Assembly: GCA_965222345.1 (NCBI GenBank)
Contig: CBDCTS010000004.1
Location: 372,001-436,000 of the forward strand
Origin: JADFGZ01 sp965222345
GTDB lineage: Bacteria > Acidobacteriota > Terriglobia > 2-12-FULL-54-10
Reading direction: 5' to 3'
DNA: 64,000 bases
Positions 47,097 to 55,648 of the stretch are shown here, one piece after another. Every line of letters starts with the position of its first letter. Positions within the stretch are counted from its first letter, which is position 1. A program made the position numbers and the translations under genes. The notes beneath the pieces are model-generated. The model was not told where the DNA came from. It saw only the letters and a list, made by a program, of their open reading frames with translations, and made no database searches.

Positions 47097-48047
47097 ATGA
47101 GTATTACACCATCACCCGTACCCCGGCCCGGAGGGGAATCGAGCGCAGCAAGCATCCCCCCCCCGGCGGCCCCAGCCGGAGGCGGCGGTTCCCGGTCCTG
47201 GGTTCCAGTGCTTCTGCTGACCATATTAATTTTGCTGACTTCCGGAGGGCTGGGTTACTATTCCTACCAGTCGAACCTTCGGATTGAAGAGCGGATGGAA
47301 GAGATGAAAACCGGTTTCGAGGGAACGTTTGCCTCGCAGAACGAAATCCTTCAGGGAATCGGCCAGCGCCTAGACCAGGGCGATGAGCGCTACGCCAGCT
47401 TGCAGGGCGAATTCGCCGTGACCAGGGAGCGGCTGGGTCTGACCCGGAACGAACTGCAGCGTGCCAGGCAAATCTCCGCCGAGCTGGCTGATCAGCAAAA
47501 GTCATCCGCCGAGCTGCTGACCAACCAACTGGACCAGCTCCAGGAGGAACAGGTTTCCACCAAGGGATCGGTGGGGACCTTGACCGTCGACGTGGACGAA
47601 GTGAAGGAAGATGTGAAGTCCACTCAGGACCTGCTGGCCTCTACCCAAACCGAGTTGCAGCGGGTGAAGGGCGACCTGGGCGTGCAGAGCGACCTGATTG
47701 CGCACAACGCCCAAGAGCTGGATTCATTGCGGGAACTCGGAGAACGAGCGTACTTCGAGTTTGACCTGCGCAAAACCCGGCGGCCCCAGCGCGTCGGGCA
47801 GATTGCGCTCCAGCTTCGGAAAACGGATGTAAAGCGGCAAAAGTACACCATCCACCTGGTTGCCGACGACAGAACCATCGAAAAGAAAGACAAGACCGTT
47901 CATGAGCCGGTGCAGTTTTATCGTCCCGGCGACGGGCTTCCGACCGAGATCGTCGTCAACCAAATCTTCAAGGACCGCATTGTGGGTTACATTTCGACTC
48001 CAAAAGTAGCGGGACCGAGCCGGACCCCGATGGAAACGACTTCTTAA
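47097..48047 (+). CDS. Membrane-anchored coiled-coil protein of unknown function
   Basis: A 316-aa protein with a Pro/Gly-rich cytoplasmic start, one membrane helix (WVPVLLLTILILLTSGGLGY, about 35-55), a long coiled coil (about 65-225, with Gln/Glu/Leu heptads) and a C-terminal beta-rich domain (about 230-305, with YFEFDLRKTRRPQRVGQIAL and YTIHLVADDRTIEKKDK). GGAGGAA stands just before ATG 47097. It may be a periplasmic scaffold. No family recognised; it appears to be transcribed alone, with a large inverted repeat behind it. Confidence 0.8.
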   Translation: MSITPSPVPRPGGESSAASIPPPAAPAGGGGSRSWVPVLLLTILILLTSGGLGYYSYQSNLRIEERMEEMKTGFEGTFASQNEILQGIGQRLDQGDERYASLQGEFAVTRERLGLTRNELQRARQISAELADQQKSSAELLTNQLDQLQEEQVSTKGSVGTLTVDVDEVKEDVKSTQDLLASTQTELQRVKGDLGVQSDLIAHNAQELDSLRELGERAYFEFDLRKTRRPQRVGQIALQLRKTDVKRQKYTIHLVADDRTIEKKDKTVHEPVQFYRPGDGLPTEIVVNQIFKDRIVGYISTPKVAGPSRTPMETTS

Positions 48048-49141
48048 GAGCCTTTGCGGGAACAGCCGGCGGAAATCCGGGCAACAAAAGCCAGCAACTC
48101 TGACGATCCATTGGGTGCGAAAGGGCGCCCGGATCGTCAGGAAATTGGCTTTTCAGCCACCGGTTTTTCAGGCAGAGGAATTTAACCAGCCGAGTTGCTT
48201 GCAGAGGTAGTCCTAGATGGAATTTCCGCAACATACCTCGTAATTATGGCGGTCCGTGTACTCCACGAAGCGGAAATCTTTCGGATGGAGTTGCGGAACC
48301 CGGCCCCTCAAACATTTTCAACTTCTCTGCGCTTGGACGGCGACGGCGGCATGCTGAGCCTGCATCTCGCCGACTAGAGCATTTCACCTAGTGATGTAGT
48401 CTGGCTAATCTTTGGCAGCGGCAGTGCTGTACAACCCTGTGCATTGTACTGGTGAGGCCCGGCGTGCCCCTGAAAGGGATCACAAGGGTTCTGAAAGGGT
48501 TCACTGCCCGGCAAGCTGATAAAATCCTGGAATGGCAAACAACCAGAAAGGCTGCCATGCTGGGCAAAGCGAAGCAGGAGCACAGGCCGAGAGGCCTGGG
48601 CATGTAGCAACAGACTTCCAGGGCTGTCCCCTGGCGTGCAGGCCTTTCGGCCTACACTCTACAAGGCAGGCAGGAATGCCTGCCCCACTTAGTTCGGTTC
48701 CTTCGGTAGGTTCGGTTTCCTCGGCAGATTCGGAATTCTCGGAATAATTTTGTTGCTCCTGGAATTTGCGCGAGGGAAAATCCGGGCCGGAGGGCGTTTG
48801 GGAAGCTTAGGAGGGAAAGGAGAGCGGGAGAAAAAAGTTTTTTTGCAAAACGAACCCATTTCAAAACTTCAGATATCCAGCTATCAAATTGCAGGGTAAG
48901 GAGTTATGAAATATACAGAAAATCGGGCATTGGCTTCGTTATTGGCTTTGTTTTGCAAAGAAGGCCGCCCGAAAGCCAAGCGAAGCCATTGGCTTGGACG
49001 GGCCGGGAGGGTTGTGCATCAGCAAGGCGGCTACCTCCATTCCGCTTCAGCCTCATCGGGCGGCGCCAAAAGGCGGGAGAAAAAATGACCTGCGGCGGGA
49101 AATTTGGGTAAACTGTCGGGAAGTTACCAGGGGCGGTTTCC
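48048..49141. other. 1.1 kb region without a supported gene
   Basis: Contains a terminator-like structure (48086-48153), two short GC hairpins AGGCC-TTTC-GGCCT (48640-48653) and GGCAGGC-N6-GCCTGCC (48665-48684), and a TTCGG-rich imperfect repeat (about 48690-48745). Small open frames here lack ribosome-binding sites and similarity. It may be decayed sequence. Confidence 0.4.
48086..48153 (+). terminator. Nested inverted repeat, terminator of the coiled-coil gene
   Basis: Inner perfect 10-bp repeat CTGACGATCC / GGATCGTCAG (48100-48109, 48131-48140) within an outer perfect repeat AAAAGCCA / TGGCTTTT (48086-48093, 48146-48153). The outer stem ends in As and Us, as in a bidirectional terminator. 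It starts about 40 bases after the stop codon. Confidence 0.55.
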
Positions 49142-49351
49142 ATGCGTTGCGTTCATCTAAACCGGCTTGGCCGTCAATGTTCCGCCGAGGCGTTTCCGGA
49201 AGACGTCTTTTGCATGCGCCACTTACCGGGCCAAAAGACCGGCTCGCTGGAACCCACCAATCGCCTCCGGGCCCTGTATCGCCTGGCGGCGCTCCTCTTG
49301 CTGTTCATCTTTCTTTTCAATGCCTATCAGACTGTTCTCGGATGGCTATGA
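49142..49351 (+). CDS. Small membrane protein with CCCH zinc-finger-like N-terminus
   Basis: A 69-aa protein. The first part has C3, C13, C24 and H27 (spacing C-X9-C-X10-C-X2-H), which fits a small zinc site such as those in short finger domains. A single hydrophobic helix follows (LAALLLLFIFLFNAYQTVLGW). AGGGG lies eight bases before the ATG. It could be a membrane-tethered adaptor. The gene ends 24 bases before the convergent reductase gene. No family is named with confidence. Confidence 0.6.
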   Translation: MRCVHLNRLGRQCSAEAFPEDVFCMRHLPGQKTGSLEPTNRLRALYRLAALLLLFIFLFNAYQTVLGWL

Positions 49352-49375
49352 CGGTAGGGATTGCACTACAGCACC

Positions 49376-50161
49376 CTAGCCGACTACATCCTCGCCGCCA
49401 TCCACCCCGATGACGTTTCCCGTGATCCAATACGCATTGGGCTGAGCCAGCACGCCGATGGCGGAAGCAACGTCTTCGGGCGTAGTGAGCCGCCCGTACG
49501 GATTGCGAAGCCGCGCGCTCTCGATCAACATTTCGTGGCCTGGAATTTTTCGCAGCGCGGGCGTGTCGGTCACACCGGCCCGGATTGCATTGGCAGTGAT
49601 CCCACGGGGGGCAAGCTCCATCGCCAACTGGCGGACGTGCGATTCCAGAATGGCCTTGGCAGCGGAAACCGGCCCGTAGCTGGGCATCACGCGAGTCCCG
49701 CCGGAGCTGGTCATGGCGTAGATTCTTCCTCCCTGCTCCATCAGCCCGGCGGCCACCACATCCTGCGCCCAGTAGGCCAGGCTGTGGCCCATTACGTTGG
49801 AGGTCATCTCCATCTGCGGTTGCGTTACGGCGTCCTTTCCCGACAAAGGCTGCAAGGTGCCGAAGGCCAGCGAATGAAGCAATACGCGGACCGTCCCCGG
49901 TTGCTTCTGAAACGATTCCTGGATTCGCCCAATCACCTCTTTTCTTCTTTTGGGGTCGGCGGCATTGGTGTTCATAAACACCGCTTCCCGGCCCGCTTCT
50001 CTGATCTTCCCGGCTATCTCCTCCACATGAGGCAAAGTGGCGCGGCGGTCCAGATGAACGCCGAAGACGTTGTAGCCCAGCCTCGCCAGCTCCAGCGCGG
50101 TGGCTTCCCCGAATCCGCTGGAGCATCCCAGAATCAAAGCCCACAAGGTTTTATCCGCCAT
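49376..50161 (-). CDS. Short-chain dehydrogenase, enoyl-ACP-reductase-like
   Basis: NAD(P)H-dependent SDR of 261 aa. The cofactor site reads ALILGCSSGFGEATALELAR, and the late part has MEQGGRIYAMTSSGGTRVMPSYGPVSAAKAILESHVRQLA, where Tyr and Lys sit at the SDR catalytic spacing (Y-x6-K). ANAIRAGVTDTPAL resembles the FabI/FabL enoyl reductases. It could therefore serve fatty-acid synthesis, but a general reductase is possible. AGGAGG is upstream of ATG 50161 at longer than usual spacing. Lies behind tsaE on the same strand. Confidence 0.82.
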   Translation of the reverse strand: MADKTLWALILGCSSGFGEATALELARLGYNVFGVHLDRRATLPHVEEIAGKIREAGREAVFMNTNAADPKRRKEVIGRIQESFQKQPGTVRVLLHSLAFGTLQPLSGKDAVTQPQMEMTSNVMGHSLAYWAQDVVAAGLMEQGGRIYAMTSSGGTRVMPSYGPVSAAKAILESHVRQLAMELAPRGITANAIRAGVTDTPALRKIPGHEMLIESARLRNPYGRLTTPEDVASAIGVLAQPNAYWITGNVIGVDGGEDVVG

Positions 50162-50185
50162 TTCGCGTTGCAATCCTCCTTTGTT

Positions 50186-50752
50186 TCATTCAGCCTGCCG
50201 ATCGCTGCTTTGCGGCTGCCTGGGAACCCGGCTGCGAGGCTCCTGAACCCTTCCCGGATGGATTTCGATTCGCCGCTCCGTGTCATTCATCGTCTCCATC
50301 GGCGCCTCCATGCGGACCTCGATCACAGGGCTCCCCGGCCAGGGAGTCTCGAACGACACGCCCAGTTTCTGCCCCCACTCGACGATTACAACGGACTGCT
50401 CCGCCGTCAGGTCCTCCAGGCCAAGCGTTTCCAAGTCTCGCTGGTTCTCAATGCGATAGAGGTCCACGTGATAGACCCGCAGAGCGTTTTCCTGCTGCGG
50501 TCCGTACTCCTGCACCAGTGTGAAGGTGGGGCTGGTCACCTCCTTTTCGGCAGCAGCCCCCAGGCCTGCCACCAAGCCTTTGGCGAAAGTCGTTTTTCCC
50601 GCGCCCAGGTCTCCGACCAGGAGAACCACCACGGGAGGCGCAAGCTGCCGGGCCACTTGGCGGCCCAATTCCATGGTCTCCTCGGCGGAGCGCGTCAGGA
50701 AGCTACGGCCAGCCATCTGGCTACTCATCTGACCATCCATGCTGTTATTCAT
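50186..50752 (-). CDS. tsaE: tRNA threonylcarbamoyladenosine biosynthesis ATPase TsaE
   Basis: ATPase partner of TsaD/TsaB in making the t6A base at position 37 of ANN-reading tRNAs. The 188-aa chain has Walker A GDLGAGKTTFAKGL, then SPTFTLVQEY, HVDLYRIE and VVIVEWGQKLG. The C-terminus is about 35 residues longer than usual and is charged. Several in-frame ATGs lie near the start. It follows the nnr gene by 16 bases, a common arrangement. Confidence 0.94.
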   Translation of the reverse strand: MNNSMDGQMSSQMAGRSFLTRSAEETMELGRQVARQLAPPVVVLLVGDLGAGKTTFAKGLVAGLGAAAEKEVTSPTFTLVQEYGPQQENALRVYHVDLYRIENQRDLETLGLEDLTAEQSVVIVEWGQKLGVSFETPWPGSPVIEVRMEAPMETMNDTERRIEIHPGRVQEPRSRVPRQPQSSDRQAE

Positions 50753-50768
50753 CTCATAGCCACCCGTC

Positions 50769-52361
50769 TCATGGATGTCGGGCTGGGGTTCCCAGAGCTT
50801 TAGGCAGAGCTTGGGGCAGTGCTTCTATAACATCGGTGGCTAGCAGCGACACCTCTCCCTTCCTGGCCGCCGCCAGGTCGCCCGCTGCCCCGTGCCAGTA
50901 GACGGCAGCCGACAACACCTTCTCCACAGACTGTTTGGGGTGTTGCGCCATCAGGCCTGCAATCAGCCCAGTCAGGATGTCGCCCGTGCCTGCGGTGGCC
51001 ATGCCCGGATTCCCCGTGGGGTTCACGTAGACTTGGCCTCCGGGTTCGGCAATGAGCGTGCGATATCCCTTCAAGACGACATAGACCTTTTGCCGCATGG
51101 CCAGCTCCCGGACAACCTCCACCCGCCTAGCCTGCACCTGGGCCGTGCTGAGGCCCGTCAGGCAGGCCATCTCCCCCGGATGCGGCGTCAGGATCAGCTT
51201 GCGCCCTTCGCCCTGCAACAGATCAGTGGCGTCCCCGAAAGCATTCAATCCGTCGGCATCGATTACCAGCGGCAGCGCAGCGAACTCTCGCACCACGCGG
51301 CGGGCAAACTCCACCGTATCCGGATGAGTGGAGAGTCCCGGCCCGATGGCCAGAACCGATTTCCCGGCTGCAATGCTTGCGAACCGCCCGTAATCAAACG
51401 CGCGGGCCGAGATTGTCCCGTTGTCGCTCTCCGCCAGCGGCTCGGTCATGAGCGTTGGCGAGGCGCTCGCGACACTCGGCAAGACACTCGCTGGAGTGGC
51501 AGCCGTCACCAAACCCGCCCCCGCGGCGAGCGCCGCCAGAGACGCCAGGGCCGCGGCACCGCTTTTGCCCCGTGAGCCGCCCACCACCAGAACGTGCCCA
51601 AAGTCACCCTTATGCGAGTCCCCTGCACGCTTCTCCGTGATGAGTCTCAGGTCATCGGAATCCAGAAGGTTCAAAAAGATGGAAGAATCTTCTTCATAGA
51701 GCGAAGGTGGAGTTCCGATGGGCGTCACCACCAGCTCGCCAATGCGCTCGCAGTTGGGCGGAAAGATGTGGCCCCACTTCGGCGCTGTGAATGTGACCGT
51801 GTAACTGGCCCGGAGCGACTCGCCCAACGGCTCGCCCGTGTCGCTCGGCATTCCCGAAGGGATATCCACGGAAACAATAGGGACTGCGGCGAAGCCGCTG
51901 TTGAGGTCCCGGATGACCTCCCGGTAGAGGCCTTCCACGGGACCTCCCAGGCCGGTGCCCAAAATGGCGTCGATCAGGAGCGTGCAGCGCAGCAGGTCCG
52001 ACTTCACTCCCAGCCATCCGTTCAGGTCCCGGACGGCGGTGGGCCGCAAGCCGCTCTGCAGCAGGATTTGGTAGTTGGCTCGGGCGTCGCCTTTCAGACT
52101 TTGCGGATCGGCCAGCAGGAAGACGCGCGGATGATGGCCTCGCATCTTCAGGTGCCGGGCAATGACGAATCCGTCTCCGCCGTTGTTGCCTTTCCCGCAG
52201 AGAACGGCCACCCGTTCCCGTTTGAGGTTCGGAAACTTCTCCTCCAGCAGCCGGAGCAGATTCCGCCCGGCGTTTTCCATCAGTACCATGCCGGGGATGC
52301 CCAGCTTCTCGATGGAAATGCGGTCGATCTCCCGCATTTGTGCTGCCGTGAGAATCTTCAT
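50769..52361 (-). CDS. nnr: Bifunctional NAD(P)H-hydrate epimerase / ADP-dependent dehydratase
   Basis: Repairs damaged NADH and NADPH hydrates. In the 530 aa the N-terminal epimerase domain (about 1-215) has MENAGRNLLRLL and CGKGNNGGDGFVIARHL; the C-terminal dehydratase domain (about 235-525) has LVVGGSRGKSGAAALAS, LTPHPGEMA and the signature NPGMATAGTGDILTGLIA. Length and order fit the bifunctional enzyme. A TATACT -10-like box lies about 60 bases upstream. First gene of nnr-tsaE-reductase. Confidence 0.94.
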   Translation of the reverse strand: MKILTAAQMREIDRISIEKLGIPGMVLMENAGRNLLRLLEEKFPNLKRERVAVLCGKGNNGGDGFVIARHLKMRGHHPRVFLLADPQSLKGDARANYQILLQSGLRPTAVRDLNGWLGVKSDLLRCTLLIDAILGTGLGGPVEGLYREVIRDLNSGFAAVPIVSVDIPSGMPSDTGEPLGESLRASYTVTFTAPKWGHIFPPNCERIGELVVTPIGTPPSLYEEDSSIFLNLLDSDDLRLITEKRAGDSHKGDFGHVLVVGGSRGKSGAAALASLAALAAGAGLVTAATPASVLPSVASASPTLMTEPLAESDNGTISARAFDYGRFASIAAGKSVLAIGPGLSTHPDTVEFARRVVREFAALPLVIDADGLNAFGDATDLLQGEGRKLILTPHPGEMACLTGLSTAQVQARRVEVVRELAMRQKVYVVLKGYRTLIAEPGGQVYVNPTGNPGMATAGTGDILTGLIAGLMAQHPKQSVEKVLSAAVYWHGAAGDLAAARKGEVSLLATDVIEALPQALPKALGTPARHP

Positions 52362-52830
52362 GGAAGCGGCTCGCTAGTTAGCTGGTCAGCCGGTTGAAAA
52401 TACGTGTAAACGATCAAAAAGTATACCGAACCTCCGGGGAAAAGGACAGCCGGGCAGGCTAGGGCCGGGCGGCAGTGGGTCGGTTTGAAATCTATGCTGC
52501 AAAAGCGGGTGATGAGGCAGTTTCCGGTAGGGCTTTAGGCGGTCACTGAGGGGTTCTCGTTCCGGAGAACGGTCTCCAAAGCGTTGGCTTATCTGGAATA
52601 TCACATCGCGAAGCTGTCGCCTGAGCTAATTCCCGGGGCTGCGGCTCAGATTATTTCACTGCTGCTCGCTACTTCAGCTCTTCATAGCACTTTTTTCAGT
52701 CCCCACACAATGAAGCCAGACTATACTTGCTTGACACGGGAAAGATGGTTGTAATGGCTTTAGACTAACAAGAGGCTCCATATCGGAAGTTCCCGTTCCA
52801 ATTCATCGAAACGCTTTTGAGGAGGTCACC
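52362..52830. other. Divergent intergenic region
   Basis: About 470 bases between the nnr gene (minus) and the exported hydrolase (plus). It holds a possible -10 box (TATACT, minus strand, 52425-52420) for nnr and a TTGACA near 52733 on the plus strand without a fitting -10. No gene or repeat is supported. Confidence 0.35.
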
Positions 52831-54519
52831 ATGCGACCAAACTCGACTCAATGCAAGCTCTTGCTTTGCGTTCTGCCGATTCTCGGGTTGTTAGGCGGAG
52901 AACCGCAAAGTCTGCTGGCCGATAATCCGGACGATCCACTCCCGGCGGTAAGTTGTTCGCAGTTCATCGCGCCCAAGAGAAATGTGAACGGGAAGATGGT
53001 GGGCCAGGAAGAGTGCCTGATGCAGGATCACGGCATCGTGGAACACAACCGGAAATACCACCGAGTCGACATGGGCATTTCGGGAACCCTGTCGGGCTAT
53101 ATAGTCAAGCAAGGGGCGCGGCAGAATTACTTCACGTCGGGGCCGGATTTCACATTTACGCAGTACGGAAATCCTCACAGCCCACGTTTCCACGGAATCT
53201 TGAGGTATGAAGCCGCGAAAGGGACTTCTCTAACCCTCACCTATCCGGAGACTGGATGGAATGGAAAATTATTCGTCCTTGTGCATGGACGCTCGGGGTC
53301 GTTCCGAATAAAGACCCTGAGGCCTTGGGATAAGTACTTCGATCCCGACAAGCCCTTTGATTCCAATAAATATGAGAAAGCAATGCTGGCCAAAGGCTAT
53401 GCGATAGCGAGAACCCGGCGAAATGCCGACGGCTTTGCGGGAGGAGACTATTCCGCAATTTTGGATGACGGCACGGTCTGGCCGGACCTGAACATCAACA
53501 TGGTCCCCGAGCTGCTTTTGGACGAAGTGAGACTGGTGAACAACTTTCTGAAAGACCGCTTAGGCCGCAAACCGACCCGAATTTTCTGGTACGGTCATTC
53601 GGCAGGGGCATACACGGGGTTGGCGCTGAATTACATGATCCAGTCCAACCCGGACATCAATAAGGATGCGGATGGAAAGGAAACGATTAGCGGGTTCATC
53701 TACGACGATCCGGGCGGAGGGCTGTTCCTTCCCGTTCTAGTGAAGAACGGCCAAGATATCCTGTACCGCACGCCGGAGTCAAAAGCTAAATTCATCAAAG
53801 CGTTTTCGATCGTTCATCAGGCGTACCCGCTCATCTACTCAAACATCGTTCCCGGTGAAATGGACCTGAACAATATACCCGAAGGGGTAACCCCGGTTGC
53901 TTTGACGAACAAGAGAACCATGGCGAGAATCTTCAAAGATAAACGTATCGCCAATTTCCGAATGTACGAAATACGGGGTGTCAGCCACATGGGTGGGGAG
54001 AATTTGGTGGACGGCAAGGATGGCGACATCCAAATTCTGAACCTATCTCGACTGATGGATGGGGTGATTGACCTTCTAGATAATTGGGTAGAAAAGGGGA
54101 TCGAGCCGCCTCCAACGAAATCGGACGAGCCGGACCTGAGCGCCAACAATGAAGCCATTGACCTGCCGGAGACAGCCTGTCCGCTGGGCAGGTATTTTCC
54201 CTTTCCTTCGCTGCGCGGTTTGGGGGGCGCGGGCCGCACCGGTTTTGCAGAGTATGATGGGACAAACATGGAACCGTTAGATGGGCAGTTGCAGTTTGTG
54301 GACATGAACGAGAACAGTCGCCGGGACAAGCGAGAGACGGTGACGGAGGCGTGGCGACGGCTGGGGCTGCTGAAACCGGGGGAGACATTCAATCGGGCCA
54401 AGTATGTCGCTTGCGTTCAAAGCACCTCCGCGAAGCTGCGGAAAGAAAACTTCATCACCGAGAAAGTCGCCAACCTGTATATCGAGGAAGCGGGAAAGAT
54501 TAAATTGCCGGCCCAATAA
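52831..54519 (+). CDS. Exported alpha/beta-hydrolase
   Basis: A 562-aa protein with a signal peptide (ending EPQSLLAD). The fold is alpha/beta-hydrolase: LFVLVHGRSGSF (oxyanion strand), nucleophile Ser in WYGHSAGAYTGLALNY (strict GxSxG) and a late His in RGVSHMGGENLV. An extra C-terminal segment (about 420-562) includes a stretch with MNENSRRDKRET that looks like an EF-hand-like or lid part. AGGAGG is directly upstream of the ATG. Single gene. It may be an esterase or tannase-like enzyme; the substrate is unknown. Confidence 0.8.
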   Translation: MRPNSTQCKLLLCVLPILGLLGGEPQSLLADNPDDPLPAVSCSQFIAPKRNVNGKMVGQEECLMQDHGIVEHNRKYHRVDMGISGTLSGYIVKQGARQNYFTSGPDFTFTQYGNPHSPRFHGILRYEAAKGTSLTLTYPETGWNGKLFVLVHGRSGSFRIKTLRPWDKYFDPDKPFDSNKYEKAMLAKGYAIARTRRNADGFAGGDYSAILDDGTVWPDLNINMVPELLLDEVRLVNNFLKDRLGRKPTRIFWYGHSAGAYTGLALNYMIQSNPDINKDADGKETISGFIYDDPGGGLFLPVLVKNGQDILYRTPESKAKFIKAFSIVHQAYPLIYSNIVPGEMDLNNIPEGVTPVALTNKRTMARIFKDKRIANFRMYEIRGVSHMGGENLVDGKDGDIQILNLSRLMDGVIDLLDNWVEKGIEPPPTKSDEPDLSANNEAIDLPETACPLGRYFPFPSLRGLGGAGRTGFAEYDGTNMEPLDGQLQFVDMNENSRRDKRETVTEAWRRLGLLKPGETFNRAKYVACVQSTSAKLRKENFITEKVANLYIEEAGKIKLPAQ

Positions 54520-54606
54520 GAAGGTGCGGAGAGCTGCCGCTGATCTGACCGGCTCCCTTCGTACCAGCGGAAGTGAGAGAAAATCTCACGAAGGAGGAAA
54601 ACTGGC

Positions 54607-54681
54607 ATGTCCATCCAGAAGTACAAGCCGGAACAGATCGTGAGGCTACTGCAGCAGATCGAAGTGCAACAAACTTGTTGA
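54607..54681 (+). pseudogene. N-terminal relic of an IS3-family orfA
   Basis: ATG with GGAGG upstream and 24 codons beginning MSIQKYKPEQIVRLLQQIEV, the conserved start of IS3-family OrfA helix-turn-helix proteins, then an early stop. The rest of the element is missing. A perfect inverted repeat GTGAGA-N5-TCTCAC stands just upstream (54572-54588). Confidence 0.75.
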
Positions 54682-54861
54682 CGATTACCGGCGAGTAACG
54701 CCGATGTGTTTAGCGATCTTGCCCTGCAGGACATAAAGTCGCCCAACCGGAAACTAACTCACTACAGAACCGTGCAACCGTATTCCGTTTCGCCCTGCCG
54801 TGCTTTAGAATAGAGGTATTGGGTAAAAAGGAACTCTGATTCAGAGGAGGATTTGGCGGCT
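54682..54861. other. Spacer between IS3 relic and zinc protease gene
   Basis: 180 bases with no gene. It contains the ribosome-binding site AGGAGG (54844-54849) of the next gene; no clear promoter boxes were seen. Confidence 0.35.
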
Positions 54862-55554
54862 ATGATTTTTGACCCGATGTATTTTCTGTTTCTGGCGCCC
54901 GGCTTTGCGTTGTCCCTGTGGGCCAGTTTCCGGGTGAAAAGAGCCTTCAAGAAGTATTCCAAGGTCCCTTCTGCGCGAGGGATGACCGGGGCCGAGGCGG
55001 CTGCGGAACTGCTGCGGGGAGCCGGCATCACCGGCGTGCGGATCGTGCCCACGCACGGGATGCTCTCGGACCACTACAATCCCATCAACAAGACCCTGGC
55101 GCTTTCCGAAAGCGTCTATCGCATGAAATCGATCGCCGCCATCGGCGTGGCCACCCACGAAGCGGGGCACGCCATCCAGCACGCGCGCAACTACGCTCCA
55201 CTCTGGTTGCGCTCCCTGCTGGTGCCGACGGCCAACATCGGATCGGGCCTGGGGTACATCGTGATGGTGCTGGGACTGCTGTTCTCCTCCACAAACATGA
55301 TACTGGTGGGAGCGGTTCTGTTCTCCGCCGTTCTGCTGTTTCAGATTGTGACGCTGCCGGTGGAGTTCAACGCCTCCAGCCGCGCCAAAGTTCTGGTTGT
55401 GGAGCAAGGAATCATCACCAGGCAGGAGCGGGAAGGCGTCGACAAGGTCTTAAATGCGGCGGCCATGACCTATGTGGCCGCAGCCGTCAGCACGCTGCTG
55501 ACGTTGCTCTATTTCCTGATGCGTGCCGGTTTCCTGGGCGGGAGCGACGACTAG
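54862..55554 (+). CDS. YugP-type membrane zinc metallopeptidase
   Basis: A 230-aa integral membrane protein of the YugP/neutral zinc metallopeptidase group. Zinc motif HEAGH lies in GVATHEAGHAIQHARNY; DHYNPINKTLALSESVY before it and LPVEFNASSRAK after it are family-typical. Four hydrophobic helices: one at the start, two in the middle (SGLGYIVMVLGLLF and onward) and one at the end. ATG 54862 has AGGAGG upstream; TTG 54853 is less likely. Its substrates are unknown. Convergent with the permease gene. Confidence 0.9.
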   Translation: MIFDPMYFLFLAPGFALSLWASFRVKRAFKKYSKVPSARGMTGAEAAAELLRGAGITGVRIVPTHGMLSDHYNPINKTLALSESVYRMKSIAAIGVATHEAGHAIQHARNYAPLWLRSLLVPTANIGSGLGYIVMVLGLLFSSTNMILVGAVLFSAVLLFQIVTLPVEFNASSRAKVLVVEQGIITRQEREGVDKVLNAAAMTYVAAAVSTLLTLLYFLMRAGFLGGSDD

Positions 55555-55594
55555 ACATTTTCACAGTTCGTATCTCGTCAGAGCCGCGCGCCTG

Positions 55595-55648
55595 GATCGC
55601 CTATTGCTTGACGATCGCCTATTGCTTGACGACCGCCTATCGCTTGAC
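55595..55648. repeat. Three tandem 18-bp repeats across the permease stop codon
   Basis: Unit GATCGCCTATTGCTTGAC, three copies at 55595-55612, 55613-55630 and 55631-55648, the third with two changes. On the minus strand each copy reads, in the frame of the permease, Lys-(Arg or Gln)-stop, so the gene end has been multiplied and carries three in-frame TAG codons. Confidence 0.85.

Noticed and set aside
49361..50803. 480-codon open frame on the plus strand
   Set aside because: Runs antisense across two unrelated real genes (SDR reductase and tsaE), which a true gene would not do.
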